A stretch of 64,000 nt of DNA from Rachycentron canadum (taxonomy: Eukaryota > Chordata > Actinopteri > Carangiformes > Rachycentridae), in assembly GCA_038496675.1 (NCBI GenBank), contig CM076668.1:17615815-17679814 (forward strand), written 5' to 3'. Below, piece after piece: positions 11,896 through 24,136 of this stretch (position 1 is its first letter; the number at the start of each line of letters is the position of its first letter). The position numbers and the translations under genes were made by a program. The notes under the pieces were generated by a model. It was given only the letters and a program-made list of their open reading frames with translations, ran no database searches and was not told the origin of the DNA.

Positions 11896-13658
11896 TTAGT
11901 TACCTCAACGCCACTGTCTCTCCAGTAAATCTCCTTCACTTCGTATTTCAAGTCACTTTTTAAGTTTTACTTACTTTTACTACTAGTTTTACTAGTTAGA
12001 GGCCGTTAGTTAGCTAGCTCGTTGAACGTTAACCGCCTCTGAAAGCACCGACACTCCTCCTCTACCAACAGTATTTCTAAGTAAGTTCGTATATTTACCA
12101 CCTAACGTCATTATACACCAGTAAATTCACTTTATGTTGGTTTTTATTTGGTTGTACACTTACAATAGAAGCCGTTAGCTGTGTTTCACGCTACTCCAGT
12201 GCGTGGATGCTGCGTTCAAGGACTCACAATCCCCCTTCTCCTTTACGAAGTTGTAAAAACGTAAATTCGATCAGCTGATGACTTTACAAAGACTAGAAAC
12301 TGGATTCCTTCTGTGTACCTGTAGTTTACTGTACTTTACTGATATGCTTTACCACGACTTTGCAATGAAAATAGAAATTAGGGTTTTAAAATTTTGAAAA
12401 AGTCTTGTACAGGTTTGTACAAGGCGTTTGCATAGAGGCTGCGTTCAAGACTCACAATCTCCCTCTTGGTTGATGATGATGTAAAATGGGAAATTAGACT
12501 TGTCATAGGTAGGCCTACTAGCATTGGTTTTACAACAAAGCTACATTTACATTTTTTTTATTTAAAAAAAAACTGTATTTATGTTTTTCCTAAGTGGTTT
12601 GTGCACGTGTTGCCTTTTAGTACTCACCATTTTATAAGATGTGACATTGCAAACCAAAGTTGTAGCATGTTTAAGTGATGTTTTGCTTGAAATAATAACA
12701 TGGGAATCTGTAATGTTGAAATCCAGTGACATTAAGCTGCTTTGTGTTTAAAGATAAGAAAATGATTATCAACAGGAGCGCAAGTGATGTATTAGCAAGG
12801 TCATACAACAATAAACAATGCTTAGCTCAGTTACTAAATCAGATTTTCAAACAATTAAACATTATCTTTGCCCAAAAATAGCACATCAAGTCAGACTAGG
12901 TATTGAAAATTCAGATTTTCACCTTTTAAATTACAGTATTCACCCACTTTGATGGCTCTTTGATTGAAGCTGAAAAAGTAATTAGGATATTTCTGACAAC
13001 ACATGAATGCAGCATCGCTAAATTGGTCCCTCACTACATCTGACAGGGCATGGATGAACGGTTTATATTACCAGCAGAGGATGAACAGCAGTGGGTTGGG
13101 CTGGGCTTCTACATACACAACTGACATGTGTAGAAGAGGCATTGGTAGATGTAGTAACACTAACAGAAATAGTGTTCGGCTTCTCTATCGCATTATTGAT
13201 CCTGTATTACTGAAACACTACAAGGAAAGCCATTAAGTAACCAAAGCTCAATCAAACACTGCTCACATCAACAGAATACACAGAATATTAATCAGGGCTA
13301 TGTTGACATGATGTTATATCTGTCTCATGGGTTAAAATATGCAACGTGTATTCAAGCACATGATATAATTCCAGGCAACATCACACAGATGCACACACAT
13401 TAACTACCATTTTACATAGAGGACAGGAGTATTTTAACAGAAATGGGTCTCCATGCAATCGTATCAAAATTGTACAACAATAAAAGTCTAATTGGATTTA
13501 TAAATTGCATACAATTTGCTTTTTTTTTTTTTTCTTTGATTCACTATTTCAAAGACGAAAAACACAAAATAAGAAACGTTCAAGATGCTTTTGGTGTTGC
13601 ACTGATCTCAAATTGTGTCCTCTCTTAAGCTGAAGTTAAAACTGACCTTGCTGTTTAG

Positions 13659-13928
13659 GACTGCAACTAAACTATTAATTTCTTGATTAATGGTTTTGGC
13701 TATTAAAAAAAAAAAAAAAAAAAAAAGTGATGATGGCTCATTTTGTAACAACAGTCAACCAACAGTCCAAAACCTAAATATGTTCTATTTATTATAATGT
13801 GAGATTAAGAATAGCAGCAAATTCTCACATTTTAGAAGATGGAAATATCAAATATTTGGCAGTTTGGTAGAAAATGATGAAAAAATTAATTGATTATCAA
13901 AATGTTTGGTTCACTAATTGTTGCATTT
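13659..13928. mobile_element. AT-rich MITE-like interspersed repeat
   Basis: The left end GGACTGCAACTAAAC and the right end (reverse complement AATGCAACAATTAGTGAA) are imperfectly inverted. The interior is AT-rich and includes a poly-A run and TTGATTAATGG. It resembles an abundant teleost repeat with ATTAATCG...GTTGCAGCT ends. No transposase. Family assignment is from memory. Confidence 0.5.
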
Positions 13929-14299
13929 TTACTATTAAATAAAACTGAATTTTCTTACATAGGAAGTAAAGAGTAGCTTTGGGAACGGTTTCCTCTCGGA
14001 AATCGGAATTGAATCTTTTTCAGTATTTTTCAGTATTTAATGTCGATGGCTGTCTCATGATGGTCTCTTTCCCTGTCACCTCTCTACAGGAAGCCACGGG
14101 GTCAGGGCGAGTTGAATCTCATGTCAGAATTGTCCCCACGTTGACCTGCGCCTGACTGGCCTCCCAGCAAAAAGCCCCTGTGAAGGTAAGAGGAACTGGG
14201 GTCCCCTCCCCTGGAAAAGAGGTTCCCTCCCCTTGACAGCTCCACAGAGCCCCAGCCACCTGCCTGCTGGGCCAGCCCCATATGAAAAGGGAAGCCCTT

Positions 14300-14320
14300 T
14301 GTAATCCGACGGGGATTACA
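14300..14320. repeat. Palindromic pair of TAATCC sites
   Basis: TGTAATCC and GGATTACA form perfect 8-base arms separated by GACGG. TAATCC is the core bound by K50 homeodomains (OTX, PITX, GSC). It sits in a GC-balanced stretch of the hoxb1b 3' intergenic region. Confidence 0.5.
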
Positions 14321-16974
14321 CCACCCAACAATGCAGCGCTGAAAGAGCGACAAAAGCCCTGTATCAAACGCCGCTGAGGGGGAGCAAGGCTATGATCTCC
14401 CACTACTACCAACACTGACTCCTCCGCCACCTCTCATCTCCCCAAGAGGCTCTCCCCCCCCTTTAGCATTCGCTGCCTCTGTCCTCCTTCTGCCCTCTCA
14501 TCTCTAGGATCTGGCCTTTTATCAGCGCATTCCTTTTCATTTGCATTGCGGTGTGGGGAGGGACAGCGGGTCTCTCTGATCTGATAGAGCCAGGAGAGAG
14601 TCAGGAGGATCCTCGGGGCATGAAGGGTGTGTGTTTGAGTGTGTGTATCCTGTCCTGCAAACACACACCACATTGCATTCTCAAGATAGGCAGGGACTCT
14701 CACAGTCCAGAAGGACAAATAGTGAAGCATGTCTTCCTGTCTTTCAGGCTCCATTTGTCTTTACCTTTTGCTTTAGAAAGGGAAGTGTTATAGTTTAGGG
14801 ACAAAATTAGTTCTCATTTACAAGATTCTGTAAAAATAAGGTCCAGATTATACTATTGCGATTTGTTTTATATATTAATAGCTATATAATAGCTGTCACC
14901 TTTCGCAACAGCAAACATCTCAGGTTGATGCCGATGCGTGGCCCTAATTTAAACGTGTCGCAGCAAATTCAAACCCTTGATTTAAAAAAAAGAAACAAAA
15001 AAACAAAGGTGTTTGACCTGATTCTTAAGGGTCTGTATGTAAATGTTTGTGCCGCTCAAGGAAATAGAAAAGAGGTAGTTTACTTTTCGGATTTCCTCAG
15101 AATCATTGTATTCTTAACCCGCCCGTTTGCTCAAACACACGTCAGTGTAGGGGGTCTTTGGTGGCGGCGAAGTAAAAAGTGATGATGGATTGAGGACACA
15201 AAAGACAGAAGAGCAAATGTGTTGCGCTAAATCTACAACCTTCACTCAGCCTCACATTGACTGACTCCGGCAGAGGGGTGGTGGGGGGTGGGGGGTGGGT
15301 TACCTCAGCTTGTACTCAAATCAATGTTAGCCCTGAGAGCATTGAATAGAAAATCATTCAAATTGTATTATGTTAGGATATATGAGCCATTTCAAAATAT
15401 TAATTCAGCATTATTTGAGGTGTCTGTTAAGGATAGCAGTTACAGCTAGCAGCGCGTCAACTCAACTGAGTGATTGCATGCCTCTATTACATGTGATATA
15501 TGAATGTATGAGAGGGGCCTATTTTTCATTACCAAGACATTGTCCCTAGGGGCAGTAGTTAAAGAAGAATCTATGAATTATCCCTCTGGAACAACTGGCC
15601 CTTGTCATGAGGCGAGGAGAGAGGGGAAAAGGAAGGGAAAAAGGAAGTGCAGCACTATTGATAGTAGTGGGATTGAGAGACTGGAAGGACGCCAGAAGAA
15701 TGTGTCTGTGCTTGAGCTTGTGATCCTGCACACTGCTGCCTCTCCCTCTGTCCGGTTAATTGGAATACAAAGCAGAGCGGGGTCGATGAGAGAGTGGTGG
15801 TGGTGGTGAGGAGGAGGAGGCTGGAGGGGGGGGGCGCTGTCTGTCTCCAGCAACACTCAACCTTCACTGCTCGCTGGGAATTGACTGGGGAACCAGCAAG
15901 CGAGACCGACACACTGTCACTGGTAAAATGAACTGTCACCTTGCATTTCTCAACCTCCTGGCAGCATCGAATTGGCCGCTTTGAACCATGTGACGTGACA
16001 CTGATTGAGTTCTGGTTTTCCCCCTCCTGGGCTCCAAGGGAAGGAGCTGGTTTAATTTCAAGTGTGCAGGCTCCCCATGCAAAGTACGCAGGCAGGGCCA
16101 CATCATTGTCTAGGCAGCGAACATCGCTTCAGACCTGCATCTTTGCACCAAATCCTTCATGGGTGCTCTATTCTTCCTCACCACCCCTCATTATTTCATT
16201 GTGCTGCTTCGTTACTCTGCCTCTCAGCTGCTCTTGTTTTTCTTACGGCATATAGTCATGGCGTCTGACAGGCACACGGAGGAGGAAAACTATTAGGGGT
16301 AGCCATTTGGATCCTGGAGGCAATCCCGGGGAGTATTAAGACGTTAACCCTAGCCAAGTCACTTGTCTCTCTCAGTTACTATGCTGATGGAGTGGGGAAA
16401 GGATGCAGTTGCAGGGGGGACCCAGGAGGCTGGGGCTTCAGGTCCGCCGCCGCTTCAGATCCAGTAGAGCCTGACTCGGATGGGGGATGGTTGTCAAGAA
16501 TCTCCCAGGCTGGGCTAAACAGAGAAAAGAGACTTGGTGCCATAACAAAGGAAGAAGAGAGTGTGCCATTCATAACTAGCCAACATTTTTTATCAAGGCG
16601 TCACTGAACAATAACAGGGGACAAATTGTGGGAATAAAATTAAAGAATAGATTTCCAATTTCTCAAGTCTGTCTTAAAAACAATACTCAGGTACTTATGA
16701 GTGCAATGAATCAGTTTTTGGCCACTGCAATCACTCCTCCTCTTCATAGTGGGGCCATTAAAAGATCCTTTCATAATGAACTTCCAGTCACTATAAGTGA
16801 TGGGGGAGGACATCTACTGCCCTTGTTGTGTGTTTGGGCAAAAAAAAAAAAGGAAGTAAAATATATAACGTGGACATTTTAATGCATTGTTGTATGTATG
16901 TTTTACTTTTTAACCCATATATTTCTGCCCCTTGAATAATTGGGTTTTGTCATATAGGATAATGGTTAGTTGGG

Positions 16975-17434
16975 CTGTAACCGATAATTATTTACACTAT
17001 CAATTCTGCAGATTGTTTTCTTGATAAGTTGATTAATTTTGCCTTAAAGCATATAAATTCATCCCAGTTTTATTTATATGAATAACGGAAAAACCTCTCA
17101 AACATGTGAGAGCACCAGAGCAGGGATCCCTCTTCCAGGACAGATTCCAGGACACAATGGATGTCATGCGTGCAGAATGATGCCTTTAATACTTTCCCAC
17201 ATCCCAAGGTGTCCTCAAATACCTCGTTCTGTCCGACCAACAGCCCAGATCCCAAAGATATTCACTACTGTCTACTACTACTGTCGTGTTTGACAAAGAC
17301 CAGCATTAAATCTTCATATTTAAGAAGCTAATATTTGTCATTTTTGCTTTAAAATCACTGTTCAATCATCAAAATTGCTTCTCATTAATTATCTATTAAT
17401 TGACGTATGAATTAATGAGCTAATCGTTGCAGCT
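16975..17434. mobile_element. MITE-like element with imperfect terminal inverted repeats
   Basis: The left end GGGCTGTAACCGATAATTA is roughly mirrored by the right end, whose reverse complement reads TGAGCTGCAACGATTAGC. About 460 bases, AT-rich flanks, no coding capacity. Same family type as 13659-13928. Confidence 0.5.
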
Positions 17435-19290
17435 CAGATTCCAGTTGTTAGCTCTTAGTTTGCAGTATAGTATTTCTTTGGACAGACATTGTACGCCTGT
17501 CTCAGCCTTAATGAAGGTTAGTGGACTGTAACAAATCCACCAGGAACAATGACGGGAATAACTCCAAGATTTAATTGTTCTTTCTTTGGTTTGACTCTGA
17601 TACTTTGCATTTTATAAATATTACAATATTTCTCTCTTCATCAGCAGATGCTCCTGCACAGCTCAGTTTATCTCAGTGTCTCGTGAACAGACAGATAAAT
17701 GGTGTTAATCCAAATACTGTAGCTGTGTTTGATATCTGCCAATAAAAATGACTCCTCTGTGGTGTCTCTTAGATGACCAACCCCCCGTTATCCCATGAAT
17801 ACTGTATCTAGTTTTCCTTTGAAGCCCCGGGACCCTGCAGAGTGACATGCGACAGAGGAACTGGTAGAAAACCAAGGAAGTGAGCCTTGCAATAGACTTG
17901 TAAAAGAGCCTGCAACAACTGCAAACAGCATGGGGTACAAACAGCACTGGGTTGACCTCAAAGTGCAGAAGGGAGGAGGTTTGGGGGGGGGTCAGGCTGG
18001 CTAAAGATGTGTAAGATATCTGAGGAGAGAGGCCGGCTGCCGTGCATATTAATCATCCTCATGATTGTGCAGTCAGGTGTTGATGCTGCAGGGTTTTGAA
18101 TTATTTTTGAGCCTGTGTAGGATCTTCCTTCCTGTCCCCGTTTGTGTTCACTAACCATTTTCCTCTACTCTCCTCTGCTCGCCCTAGATTTTCCAGCAGA
18201 AGGCAGAGAGGGCTCCGCTGATCCCGAAGGTGAAAAACATCCTCCGCCTCTCCCCCGGCTGAACATCTGTCTCTGTGGTGTTGGCTGCAGCACAGGCTCT
18301 GACACCTCCAGATGGAGAGCCCACTGGGAGCACTGAGGTATTACCTACAGAGATGGCAGGGATCACACCTCTGGAATGAAGTCCCACACTTGTTTTCTGC
18401 ACCGGCCCCTTTTTTGTGTTGTTGAATCTGTCACTATTCGCCATATCGATTGTCGCCTCCCCAGTCCTTGGCCTTGTGACTCATCCGAAGGGGGGAAGCT
18501 TTTTGGCTTGTAAAGAAATGCACAACAACAAACCTCTTAGCCCTTTTCTAATTTACAGTAATGGGCCGTATGGTATTTCAACTGTAACTTCTATTCGTGG
18601 AAGTGTATTAATTTTTAATATAGTTGAGAGAACTGCATACTCATGCAGATATATTTCAAATGATTGCTGATTTTCCATTTCCTTGAAACATGTTTTTGAG
18701 GGGCCTAAAACAGTTTAAAGTTTGCACCAAATACAACACTGGCTGAATGGGTTATAACCGTATTAGTCTGAATATTAAAGGCAATACCTGCAAAAATGTA
18801 AAGCATGAGAGGACTGGAGTTGACTCCTCTGAGCCACTCTGGTGTCTTGACAGATTGACTTTGCATTCATTTGTGGCTGAACTCTGAGTGAACCTCAGCT
18901 TTAGGAAGAAGGGCACCAACAGGCCAGAGCTGCTGGGGCAGAAACTGTGTGTGTGCAAACCCAACACCCAGTGCAAATATTGAAACTGCTGCCCCTTTTA
19001 GCATCAGATGAGACTAGGTGGCCAGGGCCTGGCAAACGTTCAGCTATAGGTGACGCTAGAATGAGCACACGGGTGTTAAATTATCAATGCAGCTCCTCTC
19101 TCAAACTCCTCCTGAGTTTTTTTTGTTTTTTTTTTTTTTTTAAAGTATAACTTAAATCACGTAAAATACAAATGGACTTCTGTGACAACCTGCGTCAGCT
19201 GTATCCAAGCAGAATTTGGGTAACAAATCAAGGGTGAGACCTGGCTCCCTGGAGTTTGTTGTCATGTTTAGAGCCCCTGGAGGTATTTCG

Positions 19291-19304
19291 AGGTGAAAAG
19301 GTCA
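19291..19304 (+). promoter_or_regulatory. DR2 retinoic acid response element 3' of hoxb1b
   Basis: Reads AGGTGA-AA-AGGTCA, a direct repeat of RGKTSA half-sites with a 2-base spacer. It lies about 570 bases 3' of the hoxb1b stop codon, just past the predicted poly(A) site, within a balanced-composition block (19180-19400). Mouse Hoxb1 has a 3' RARE of DR2 type in a conserved 3' enhancer controlling early neural expression. Position and spacing match that arrangement, so this is likely its teleost counterpart. Confidence 0.65.
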
Positions 19305-19559
19305 CTGGGAACCACCCCATGTGTTGTGAAAGATTCTTCTTGTCACATTATGCAAGGAGACTCTGGTGAGACTATTAATGGAAGTAAATATAGAAAATTA
19401 AAGTTTGTAATGCAATTTGGAGTTTGGGAACAATTTATTTTAAACCTTTAAATTTAAGAATAGGGAGCAGGTTCAGTATCAGTATTTCCTGTTTTTTTAT
19501 TTTTATTTTTTTTAAATGTACACAGCAAGTACAACTTTTTTCAATTTCATTTTATAAAC

Positions 19560-19565
19560 TTTATT
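19560..19565 (-). terminator. hoxb1b: Polyadenylation signal of hoxb1b
   Basis: AATAAA on the minus strand, about 310 bases past the hoxb1b stop, implying a short 3' UTR. Confidence 0.6.
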
Positions 19566-19873
19566 AAGCTAAATCATCTCAACAATTGTTGGAAAATACC
19601 CTGTAAATAAATAGTGCAAACAATGACACTGAGTACTTCAGTGCTCCAACACAAAACACAGCATGGCCTTATGGTAGGAAGGTTACAAAATACAAGAATG
19701 GATGAAAAGACATTTTTAAAAAAACAGCATTCAGATTCAGAAACCAATGCTCTTTAAGCACATACCCTGTTTAAACTTCACAAGTCCAAATTTCACAGTT
19801 TTTTTCTGGAATGAGAGATAGATGTGGAAAACTGCTCAGGCCCCACAGTCATGGATGTTTTTAAAAAGTCACA

Positions 19874-21018
19874 CTATGCTTCGGAGTCTTTCCCCTTTGC
19901 CTTTGTCGGGGTGTCAGGGCCGGAGAGTTTCTCCACAGGTGCGGGGGTGTTGTTCACCACAACGCAGCCCAGTTTCTCGCGCTTCTTCTGCTTCATCCTG
20001 CGGTTCTGAAACCAGATTTTCACCTGCGTCTCGTTGAGCTCCAGACTGGCGGCGACCTCCACCCTCCGTGCCCGCGTCAGGTATTTGTTGAAGTGGAACT
20101 CCTTCTCCAGCTCCGTCAGCTGCTTGGTGGTGAAGTTGGTCCGGATCACGTTGTGCTGGCCGGGAATCCCGAACTCGGACAGGACCGCTGAGGAGAGACA
20201 TGGATGAGTGGATGATGGAGGAAAAATAAACATGGGACTTGTGGAGCTAATGCATGGAGAGGTGGGTGAAAATGAAAAATGTGAGGATGGACAGGAAAAA
20301 CTACAAAGCGTTAGTTGCCAAATATTTTTCAGAGCAATGAAAAACACTTATTATATCCGTTGGATTGTTTTTACGCACCGTTTACGCACAATATCACCTC
20401 CAGAGGTCTCATGTGAATCTAAAGTGCACTTCATATCTCATTCTCAAGTCAAATGATGAACAAACCTGTTTTGGGAGGATTCCTCTTCACTTTCATCCAG
20501 TCAAATGTTTTGGAAGTTTCCTCCACATGCTCCAAGTCCTTGTCCTTACTCTGGGGCGGTAACCTTGTGTAAACACTGTCTTGATATTCTTGCTGCCTTT
20601 GGTCTCCGTTGCCGAAATGCAGATACTGGCCGTTTGTTACAGGCCCACAGTTCTCCCCGGTGTAAGGGGCCATGTTTGTTCCAAGGGGTGAAACTTGCGC
20701 ATGAACGAAGTTCCGGTCCTGCTCGGAAGCAAGGCCGTACTGGTGGTGTCCGTAGTCCAGATGTGACCCATACATGGAGTTCCCCGGCGTTGAAAACTGC
20801 AGATCCAAGTTGACGTGCGTCTGGTGGTGCAGAGGGAGGCTCGGAGTCTGGTGGGGCGCAGAGGTTGTAGAGACTAAGCGCCCGTCCGGTGCGTAACTAT
20901 CACTTGTTGCGCACGAGTTGGACGACATGTATCCGTGGTTTAAGTTGTGGTATCCAGCCTTGGCACTGAAAAGGTTTGCTCCCCGATTGCACATGGGGTA
21001 GTCTAAGTAGGAGTTCAT
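19874..21018 (-). CDS. hoxb1b: hoxb1b, homeobox transcription factor, paralogue group 1
   Basis: Nuclear DNA-binding factor that patterns the hindbrain (rhombomere 4) with PBX and MEIS partners. Two exons: 20466-21018 and 19874-20187. The intron is GT-AG and phase 1, giving 288 residues. The start MNSYLDYP is the typical group-1 N-terminus. The PBX-binding hexapeptide TFDWMK is at residues 171-176. The homeodomain is at about 196-255, with the group-1 signature RTNFTTKQLTELEKEFHFNK and helix 3 KIWFQNRRMKQKKREK. The HoxB-b assignment rests on position between skap1 and hoxb3b and on linkage to hoxb5b and hoxb6b. Its upstream DNA carries PBX/HOX and SOX/OCT sites and its 3' side a DR2 element, both expected for Hoxb1. 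No break or odd residue seen. Confidence 0.96.
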
Positions 21019-21199
21019 CGTGGACTTTTTGTTGTTGTTGTTGTTTGTTCAGAACTGATCAAGACTGAGCACTCATTAATCGGTGCTCCCTTTGCCCTAA
21101 CCTTCTAGGTAGTATGTCAAAGCTGTAAAACTGCCTTCCACCCTCATATCACCTTCCTGACACACCATGTGACCCTCTAAACGCCAATGGCGAGGGACC

Positions 21200-21300
21200 T
21201 ACAGCACTCTGTCAAGTCTGCAGGCTCGTCCATCAAACGGCTCGCATTTACATGACAAATGCTTCAATCGGACTCGCTCATCCATCTGATAAGAACAAAC
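21200..21300 (-). promoter_or_regulatory. Hoxb1-type autoregulatory (rhombomere 4) enhancer
   Basis: About 190-280 bases upstream of the hoxb1b ATG, reading the minus strand: AGATGGATGA (21278-21287) and TGATGGAC (21228-21235) are PBX/HOX bipartite-like sites; CGATTGAAG at about 21262-21270 resembles the R1 site; TTTGTCATGTAAAT (21247-21260) resembles the joint SOX/OCT site; TGACAG (21209-21214) is a MEIS/PREP site. The same set makes up the mouse Hoxb1 autoregulatory element that maintains expression in rhombomere 4. Confidence 0.7.
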
Positions 21301-22100
21301 ATCAGGACGCGTTTTCAGGCTGCAGCGTCAGAAAGTGACTCATTTATGACAGTAAAAATTAATCACAATGTCTGTCCAACAATAATGATACGAATTCTGT
21401 TCTAATAACATTGGCCCCCAAAGACACGTCAAGTGTTATTGTCTTTAAAATGATTCAAATCAGTTCCTTTGACCAAACCTTAAGGCCACTCAAGTAAAAT
21501 TATATAAAATGACTAAATCCTGTTATTAATTTCACGTGTCAAGCTTTTCTAAATGTGTGGCCTATTTACGGTTTATTATTTGTCTGTTCTGCATCAATTC
21601 GCTTAATTTATTTATTTATTTATTTTTTTAAAAAAGATAAATATCGAAAATGCGCTAAATCCAGTTCTGGTCAAGAAGTGCGTTTTCTTGTTAGCAAATC
21701 ATTTCTCGGGGCTTTAGACAGTGAATCCTGCAGACTGGCTCCTCGGAATCAGACAGTGTTGTGGGGAAGGCAGAGCAGTGAATTCAGTGATCCATCATGC
21801 GCTCTTTTTAAAGATTGACAGCTTGTGTGGCCCAGTTTACCCATAAAGGAACAAAGACTCGGCTTCTGGAGTTAACGACAGTCACACTAACATGTAATAT
21901 GTCCCCAAACCGACCGCGTCCACAGTCCCCCGCTGTAATTAAGAGTTAATGTGATGCTGTAGACCTCAAGTGTTAATTAGGCTTTAACACAAAAAACGGA
22001 AGATTTGCCGCTTTTGCCAAACGTGTTGGCTGCTTTAGAGCCTATACTGGCTGTTGGGGTGTTCACTCTGCAGAGGCCGGTGTGAGGTCTCAGTAAAATG
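21300..22100. other. hoxb1b-hoxb3b intergenic spacer
   Basis: Non-coding. Apart from the enhancer just 5' of hoxb1b and the hoxb3b 3' UTR end (AATAAA on the minus strand at 22104-22109) I see no feature. There is no group-2 Hox remnant in the reading frames here. Confidence 0.7.
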
Positions 22101-22396
22101 ATTTTTATTTATGTTGCCTGAATAACAACAGTGAGCATTTTAAGTTTAAGCCACACAGGCATTTCTGGAGGAATGGTTAGAGGCGGCGCATGCGTAAAAG
22201 GCAACACCACAACGGCTAAAACTGCTCAAGGAGGATAAATATGTATAAATACAAATGAACAGAGGCTTGAGAGTAATATTGAGGTGATTATTTGGGTGAA
22301 TAAATAATAAAGATACATGCATCAAGACGGAGCTTGTCCATAAATGAAAGTTTTTCGTGGAGAGTCGATGAATTCAGTAAATCAACATCTCGTCTG

Positions 22397-24103
22397 CTAC
22401 AGATGAGTCAGTTTTGGAGCCTGCATGATTCTGTCCTGAGGAGCGCAGCTCTGTGAGAAATAAGAGGCGTTCACGTCCACGTTTGCGTTTGCTGCGTGCG
22501 CCGTGTCGTGCGTGATGTAGTGCACGTCAAACTGCGGGCCGTGCGTAAAGCCTGGAGCTGGGTATTTGGAGTAGTCCGCCGGGTACGACGGCTGTGAGTG
22601 ATGTTGTTGGGACTTGGGCGGAGGAGAGGCCGCCTGGTAATCCCCGCCCAGATGGACATAACCCAGGCTCGACAGAGTGGGGCTGCCCGGGGCGGAGGGG
22701 GAGGACGGGGGCGAAGAGGAGGAGGTGGTGGTGGTGGTGGTGGTGTTCAGGCCCTGCACTCGCTCGTCCTTCTTCTGCTTCATCCTCCGGTTCTGAAACC
22801 AGATCTTGATCTGCCTCTCGTGGAGGTTGAGCAGGCTGGCCATCTCCACCCGCCGCGGCCTGCACAGGTAGCGGCTGAAGTGAAACTCCTTCTCCAGCTC
22901 CACCAGTTGCGCGCTCGTGTACGCGGTGCGCGTCCTCTTGGAGGTCGGGGTCGCGCTTGGACACTTCTCATGGCCGGAGCTGTCTGTGCAGACAAACAGT
23001 TGGAAAAAGGAGGTTGAGCAGGCAGGAGTCACAGAGGAGGAGGGGGAAAAAAGGAGCTTTCAAAAAATCTTCTCTCTTAAAAGTTCAAGACCATTTAGTC
23101 ATTTTCTGTAACTGCCTCATTTTCTGTTCTCTTCCTGTTATTTTCTTCTGTTTTATATTAAACTGTCAACTTGGCGACAGTGAACCTATAAATAACTAAC
23201 ACATCTTAAATTAGAAAATAATGATTAGACACCAGGCATAAAAGCCAACATCGTTACAGGAGAGATAAAGAAGGAAAAATATAGAGAAAAACACTGAACA
23301 GAGGCGTGAAGAGCAAGTGAGAGTAAACTTTTCTGTGATAAAGAGAAAAGAAGGAGACAAAGTCTGGATACTTTAGTTGATCTGTCCGGAAAAAGGCGCC
23401 AATGCTGGCAATTTATTTTTTTTATTTAACATATTTTTCTTTTCTAAATCCAGTTTCTCAAAAAATATAAGATGTTGTGATCTATATAAATTATATAATA
23501 AATGTATCATTTCGTGCCACAATATTTAAATATTGGCTAATAAGAAGCTAATTATCAGGCCAGATAATTAATGACAATTACCATTTTAAAGAAACATTCA
23601 TATGTGCCTTTACTGCACCTTTGTCACTTTAAACTAATTTGTATTGTCCCAATTATTTCCGTCATTGTTTTTTAAGCTTTGTTTTGAAATGTGTTGCACA
23701 AGTAAACATGATTGTTTACTCTCTGAATGACCTCAGGCCGATGTGGCACTAAAATCTGAGCGGAGGTGTATTTCTCCTTGTGCTCCACGCCTGGATGGAC
23801 CTAGTTAATGGCTGCCTGACCTTTTGAACCTGAAAGGGCTCAAATCTGAACTAATTCCCTCAATGAATCGCTCATTAAAGGATCCATTAATGAAAAGGCC
23901 TCGCTCGGCCTCATACACACCTGAGTTTCTCCCGCCGTGTTTCTGCTCTGAGTGTCTGGACTCTTTCATCCAGGGGAAAATCTTTCTGCTCATGGGAAAC
24001 TTGGGGTTTGTCTGTTTTGACCTCCGCGGACACGCGCGCTCTAACGTCTCCTCTTGCGCCAGTTGCTGGTGCGCGGCTCCCTCGTGGTGGCTTTGGAGGA
24101 GGA

Positions 24104-24136
<33 letters not shown>

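Larger units (their letters stand above)
10582..19559. other. skap1-hoxb1b intergenic region
   Basis: No protein-coding gene supported. Contents: promoter-like island at 11.78-11.90 kb; duplicated short motif at 12.21 and 12.44 kb; two AT-rich repeats (13.66-13.93 and 16.98-17.43 kb); several GC-balanced stretches that look like conserved non-coding DNA (about 14080-14620, 15480-15620, 15880-16130, 18430-18680, 19180-19400); and a DR2 element at 19291. Open frames here are short and show no recognisable domain. Confidence 0.65.

Noticed and set aside
11845..11928. 27-codon plus-strand frame starting in the promoter island as a protein gene
   Set aside because: Too short and unrecognised; kept only as part of a possible divergent transcript.
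22598..23017. Glycine-rich 139-codon plus-strand frame
   Set aside because: Antisense to the hoxb3b homeobox exon.
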